Positions 61,601 to 64,000 of a stretch of 64,000 bases of DNA are shown one piece after another (position 1 is the first letter of the stretch; each line of letters begins with the position of its first letter). The stretch covers positions 294,105-358,104 of the forward strand of contig RHLJ01000005.1 in assembly GCA_003712055.1 (NCBI GenBank), read 5' to 3'. This DNA comes from Balneola sp. (lineage in GTDB: Bacteria; Bacteroidota; Rhodothermia; Balneolales; Balneolaceae). A program made the position numbers and the translations under genes. The notes beneath the pieces were generated by a model. It was given only the letters and a program-made list of their open reading frames with translations. It ran no database searches and was not told the origin of the DNA.

Positions 61601-63724
61601 ATGAAAGAAGATTTTAGAAGTATAGAATTTGCACCCGGCAAAGTATTATCCGTTGAAACCGGAAGAATTGCCAAACAAGCAGACGGTGCAGTAGTAGTAA
61701 GAATGGGAGATACCATGGTACTTTGTACTGCGGTAAGTGCCAAAGAACCTAAACCAGGTCAGGACTTTTTCCCGCTTACAGTAGATCATAAAGAAAGTTT
61801 TTCCGCAGCAGGACGATTCCCTGGCGGATTTATGAAAAGAGAAGGTCGGTCGAACGAAAAAGAGATTTTATCAAGCCGATTAATCGACAGGACTTTAAGA
61901 CCATTATTCCCAAAAGGATATTATTGTGACACTCAAATCATCAGTTCTGTGATTTCATCTGATGATGAGCATGATGGAGATGTATTAGGTGGATTTGGAG
62001 CTTCCTTAGCTCTTCACCTTTCAGACGTTCCATTTGATGGACCGATGGGAGAAGTAAGAGTTGGACGTGTTAATGGCGAATTTATCATCAACCCAACCGT
62101 AACTGAGCTTAAAGAAAGCGATATGGATATGGTAGTTGGTGGTTCAGCCGACTCTATTTTGATGATGGAAGGTGAAATGGATGAGATATCTGAAAAAGAT
62201 ATGCTTGATGCCATTAAAGCCGCTCATGAAGCCATTAAAAAGCTCTGTGATTTCCAGAATGAATTACGCGAAGAGCTAGGAAAGCCAAAGCGTGAGTTTG
62301 TAGCTCCAGCTGTTGACGAAGACTTAGAAGCACAGGTAAAAGGTGTTGCAGAAGCTCAAATCATTGAGATCGTAAACATTGGTCTTGGAAAAGAAGAGTA
62401 CAATGACAAGATAAGAGAAGCTAAAACTGAAGCGATTGCCAAGCTTGAAGAAGCATGGGCAGATGATGAGGGCGCTACTGACAAATTAAGTGAAGCGAAG
62501 AAAATCCTCGGAAGCATTGAGAAAAATGCACTTCGAAATATGATTCTTGAAAAAGAACGACGAATCGACGGCCGTACTCCGGTTGATATTCGTGATATCT
62601 GGACCCAAGTTGGATATATCGCAAGAACGCACGGTTCTTCTATCTTTACCAGAGGGGAGACTCAGGCACTGGTTTCAGCAACTCTTGGTACCAAAAGAGA
62701 CGAGCAGTCTGTAGATACCTTATTTAGCCAGGAAGGAAAGCAGTTTATGCTTCATTACAATTTCCCTCCATACTCTGTTGGAGAAGCTGGTTTTATGAGA
62801 GGCCCCGGGCGTCGTGAAATCGGTCATGGTCATTTGGCAGAGCGTGCTCTCAAAATGATGATGCCTACTTTTGATGAATTCGGATATGTAGTTCGACTTA
62901 TCTCTGATATCACTGAATCAAATGGTTCTTCTTCTATGGCTTCTGTTTGTGGAGGTTCAATGGCTCTTATGGATGCCGGTGTTCCTCTTAAAAAGCCAGT
63001 AGCAGGTATCGCAATGGGTATGATTGTTGGAGAAAACAAAACAGTTGTACTTTCTGATATCCGAGGTGAAGAGGATTTCATGGGAGATATGGACTTCAAA
63101 ACTGCGGGATCTTCTGAAGGTATCACGGCCTGCCAGATGGATATGAAAGTTCAGGGCATCAGCTTTGAAATCATTGAGCAAGCACTTGAGCAAGCTCATA
63201 CAGGTCGTATCCACATCCTTGGTGAAATGGTGAAAACTATTTCTTCAGCCAGAGAAAGCATCTCTCAATATGCTCCTCAGTTCCTTAAAATGGAAATCGA
63301 TGGTAGCGATATTGGTGCGGTAATCGGACCTGGTGGTAAAGTAATTCAGACGCTTCAGAAAGAAACCGGAACCGAAATCATCATTGAAGAAGATTCAAAT
63401 GGTAAAGGTCAGGTAACAATCTCAGCTAACGACTTAAGCAAAGCAGAAGAAGCGAAAAAGCGTATCAAAATGATCGTTGGACATCTTGAAGAAGGTGCTG
63501 TTTACAAGGGCATTGTTAAGTCAATCAAAGACTTCGGTGCGTTTGTTGAAGTAGCACCAGGTAAAGACGGACTTCTGCATATCTCTGAAATCGATCACAA
63601 AAGGGTTGAGAAAGTTTCTGACTATCTAAGCCTTGGTGATGAGATTGAAGTGAAGCTGCTTAAAGTTGAGCATGGTGGAAAACTTCGACTTTCCAGAAAA
63701 GCACTTATCGAAAGAGAAGGATAA
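61601..63724 (+). CDS. pnp: Polyribonucleotide nucleotidyltransferase
   Basis: 707 residues, normal length. It degrades RNA 3' to 5' by phosphorolysis. First RNase PH domain (VVVRMGDTMVLCTAV), helical linker, second catalytic RNase PH domain (GETQALVSATLGT; GPGRREIGHGHLAERAL; MASVCGGSMALMDAGVP), KH domain (IGAVIGPGGKVIQTLQKETG) and S1 domain (YKGIVKSIKDFGAFVEV; GLLHISEI). The order rpsO-pnp is ancestral. Confidence 0.98.
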   Translation: MKEDFRSIEFAPGKVLSVETGRIAKQADGAVVVRMGDTMVLCTAVSAKEPKPGQDFFPLTVDHKESFSAAGRFPGGFMKREGRSNEKEILSSRLIDRTLRPLFPKGYYCDTQIISSVISSDDEHDGDVLGGFGASLALHLSDVPFDGPMGEVRVGRVNGEFIINPTVTELKESDMDMVVGGSADSILMMEGEMDEISEKDMLDAIKAAHEAIKKLCDFQNELREELGKPKREFVAPAVDEDLEAQVKGVAEAQIIEIVNIGLGKEEYNDKIREAKTEAIAKLEEAWADDEGATDKLSEAKKILGSIEKNALRNMILEKERRIDGRTPVDIRDIWTQVGYIARTHGSSIFTRGETQALVSATLGTKRDEQSVDTLFSQEGKQFMLHYNFPPYSVGEAGFMRGPGRREIGHGHLAERALKMMMPTFDEFGYVVRLISDITESNGSSSMASVCGGSMALMDAGVPLKKPVAGIAMGMIVGENKTVVLSDIRGEEDFMGDMDFKTAGSSEGITACQMDMKVQGISFEIIEQALEQAHTGRIHILGEMVKTISSARESISQYAPQFLKMEIDGSDIGAVIGPGGKVIQTLQKETGTEIIIEEDSNGKGQVTISANDLSKAEEAKKRIKMIVGHLEEGAVYKGIVKSIKDFGAFVEVAPGKDGLLHISEIDHKRVEKVSDYLSLGDEIEVKLLKVEHGGKLRLSRKALIEREG

Positions 63725-63743
63725 GTAGTAAATAACTTTTTAG

Positions 63744-63778
63744 AAGGCGCGATCTGTAATGGAAAGCGCCTTTTTTTT
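63744..63778 (+). terminator. Intrinsic terminator after pnp
   Basis: AAGGCGC (63744-63750) pairs with GCGCCTT (63766-63772) around 15 bases, followed by a run of T. Confidence 0.9.
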
Positions 63779-63809
63779 ATTTTCCCAACCAAAGTGAATC
63801 TTAGCAATC

Positions 63810-64000
63810 ATGGAACATCTAAAAGAAATTGATTCGGTACAGAAAACGACCTTAGAAAATGGTCTTAGAATTGTTACCGAAAATATCGAGAGTGTTAAAA
63901 GTATTTCGGTAGGAATTTGGGTAAAAACAGGCTCTCGAAATGAAAGCGATGAGCTAGCAGGGGTTACTCACTTCCTGGAGCACATGTTGTTTTTTTTTTT
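63810..64000 (+). CDS. M16 family zinc peptidase (N-terminal fragment, cut by window end)
   Basis: ATG at 63810. The visible 63 residues include TLENGLRIVTENIESVKSI, then ISVGIWVKTGSRNE, and the inverted zinc motif HFLEH (His54, Glu57, His58). This is the processing-peptidase/insulinase family, often next to pnp. The last 11 bases are all T and read as Phe where LFKGT is expected, so the final bases may be an assembly artefact. Confidence 0.9.
   Translation, partial: MEHLKEIDSVQKTTLENGLRIVTENIESVKSISVGIWVKTGSRNESDELAGVTHFLEHMLFFF

Overview
The window looks like chromosomal DNA of a member of the Balneolota/Bacteroidota side of the FCB group. The evidence is: fairly low GC; a protein with a type IX secretion (Por) C-terminal tail; two promoters of the Bacteroidota form (TTG, 20 bases, TAnnTTTG); Bat-type VWA genes; BF3164-like propeller genes; and CTCAGAATGAC-type intergenic palindromes. 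The taxon is my inference, not a database result. No tRNA, rRNA, CRISPR array, IS element or phage gene was found.

Layout. 1-6.7 kb: the 5' two thirds of mfd and a Bat-like gene set (BatA, a BatD/DUF4381-like protein, DUF58) that is split by an oppositely oriented MepM-like M23 peptidase. 7.0-26.6 kb: four consecutive same-strand genes for exported DUF11 proteins (161, 891, 2401 and about 3034 residues), then a receiver-only response regulator. 27.2-34.4 kb: recO, an HtrA protease, an LPP20-like lipoprotein, and three tandem exported amidohydrolase paralogues of which only the middle one keeps its metal ligands. 34.6-41.0 kb: an AtuA/DUF1446 protein and two ABC exporter half-transporters that look like a heterodimer, with an RNase Z carrying an RG-rich tail between them. 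41.0-43.2 kb (minus): a three-gene operon with btaA and btaB (betaine lipid synthesis) and a molybdenum-carrier-like protein. 43.3-46.4 kb: a DUF883 protein, prfB with a programmed +1 frameshift, coaE and fbp. 46.5-51.6 kb (minus): a VPS10/BNR protein, a DUF192 lipoprotein and a sorbosone-dehydrogenase-like protein with a T9SS tail. 51.9-64 kb: an orphan gene, then rimP-nusA-infB-rbfA-truB-ribF, a 2 kb three-gene insert bounded by a 52-bp direct repeat, then rpsO-pnp and the start of an M16 peptidase.

The most interesting system is the 7.0-26.6 kb DUF11 cluster. Three of its proteins end inside a DUF11 fold, just before the final strand segment. Two of its proteins, including a large predicted outer-membrane barrel/OmpA protein, begin their mature chains with what looks like exactly that missing segment. 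This suggests a surface fibre joined by donor-strand complementation: acceptor-only tips, a subunit with both ends, and a donor-only outer-membrane anchor. This is a hypothesis from sequence pattern only.

Other points of interest are the duplicated rpsO upstream region bracketing a small-peptide/propeller/thioredoxin-like module, the rimP promoter that fires straight into a terminator-like hairpin, the split catalytic residues of the ABC pair, and the bta operon.
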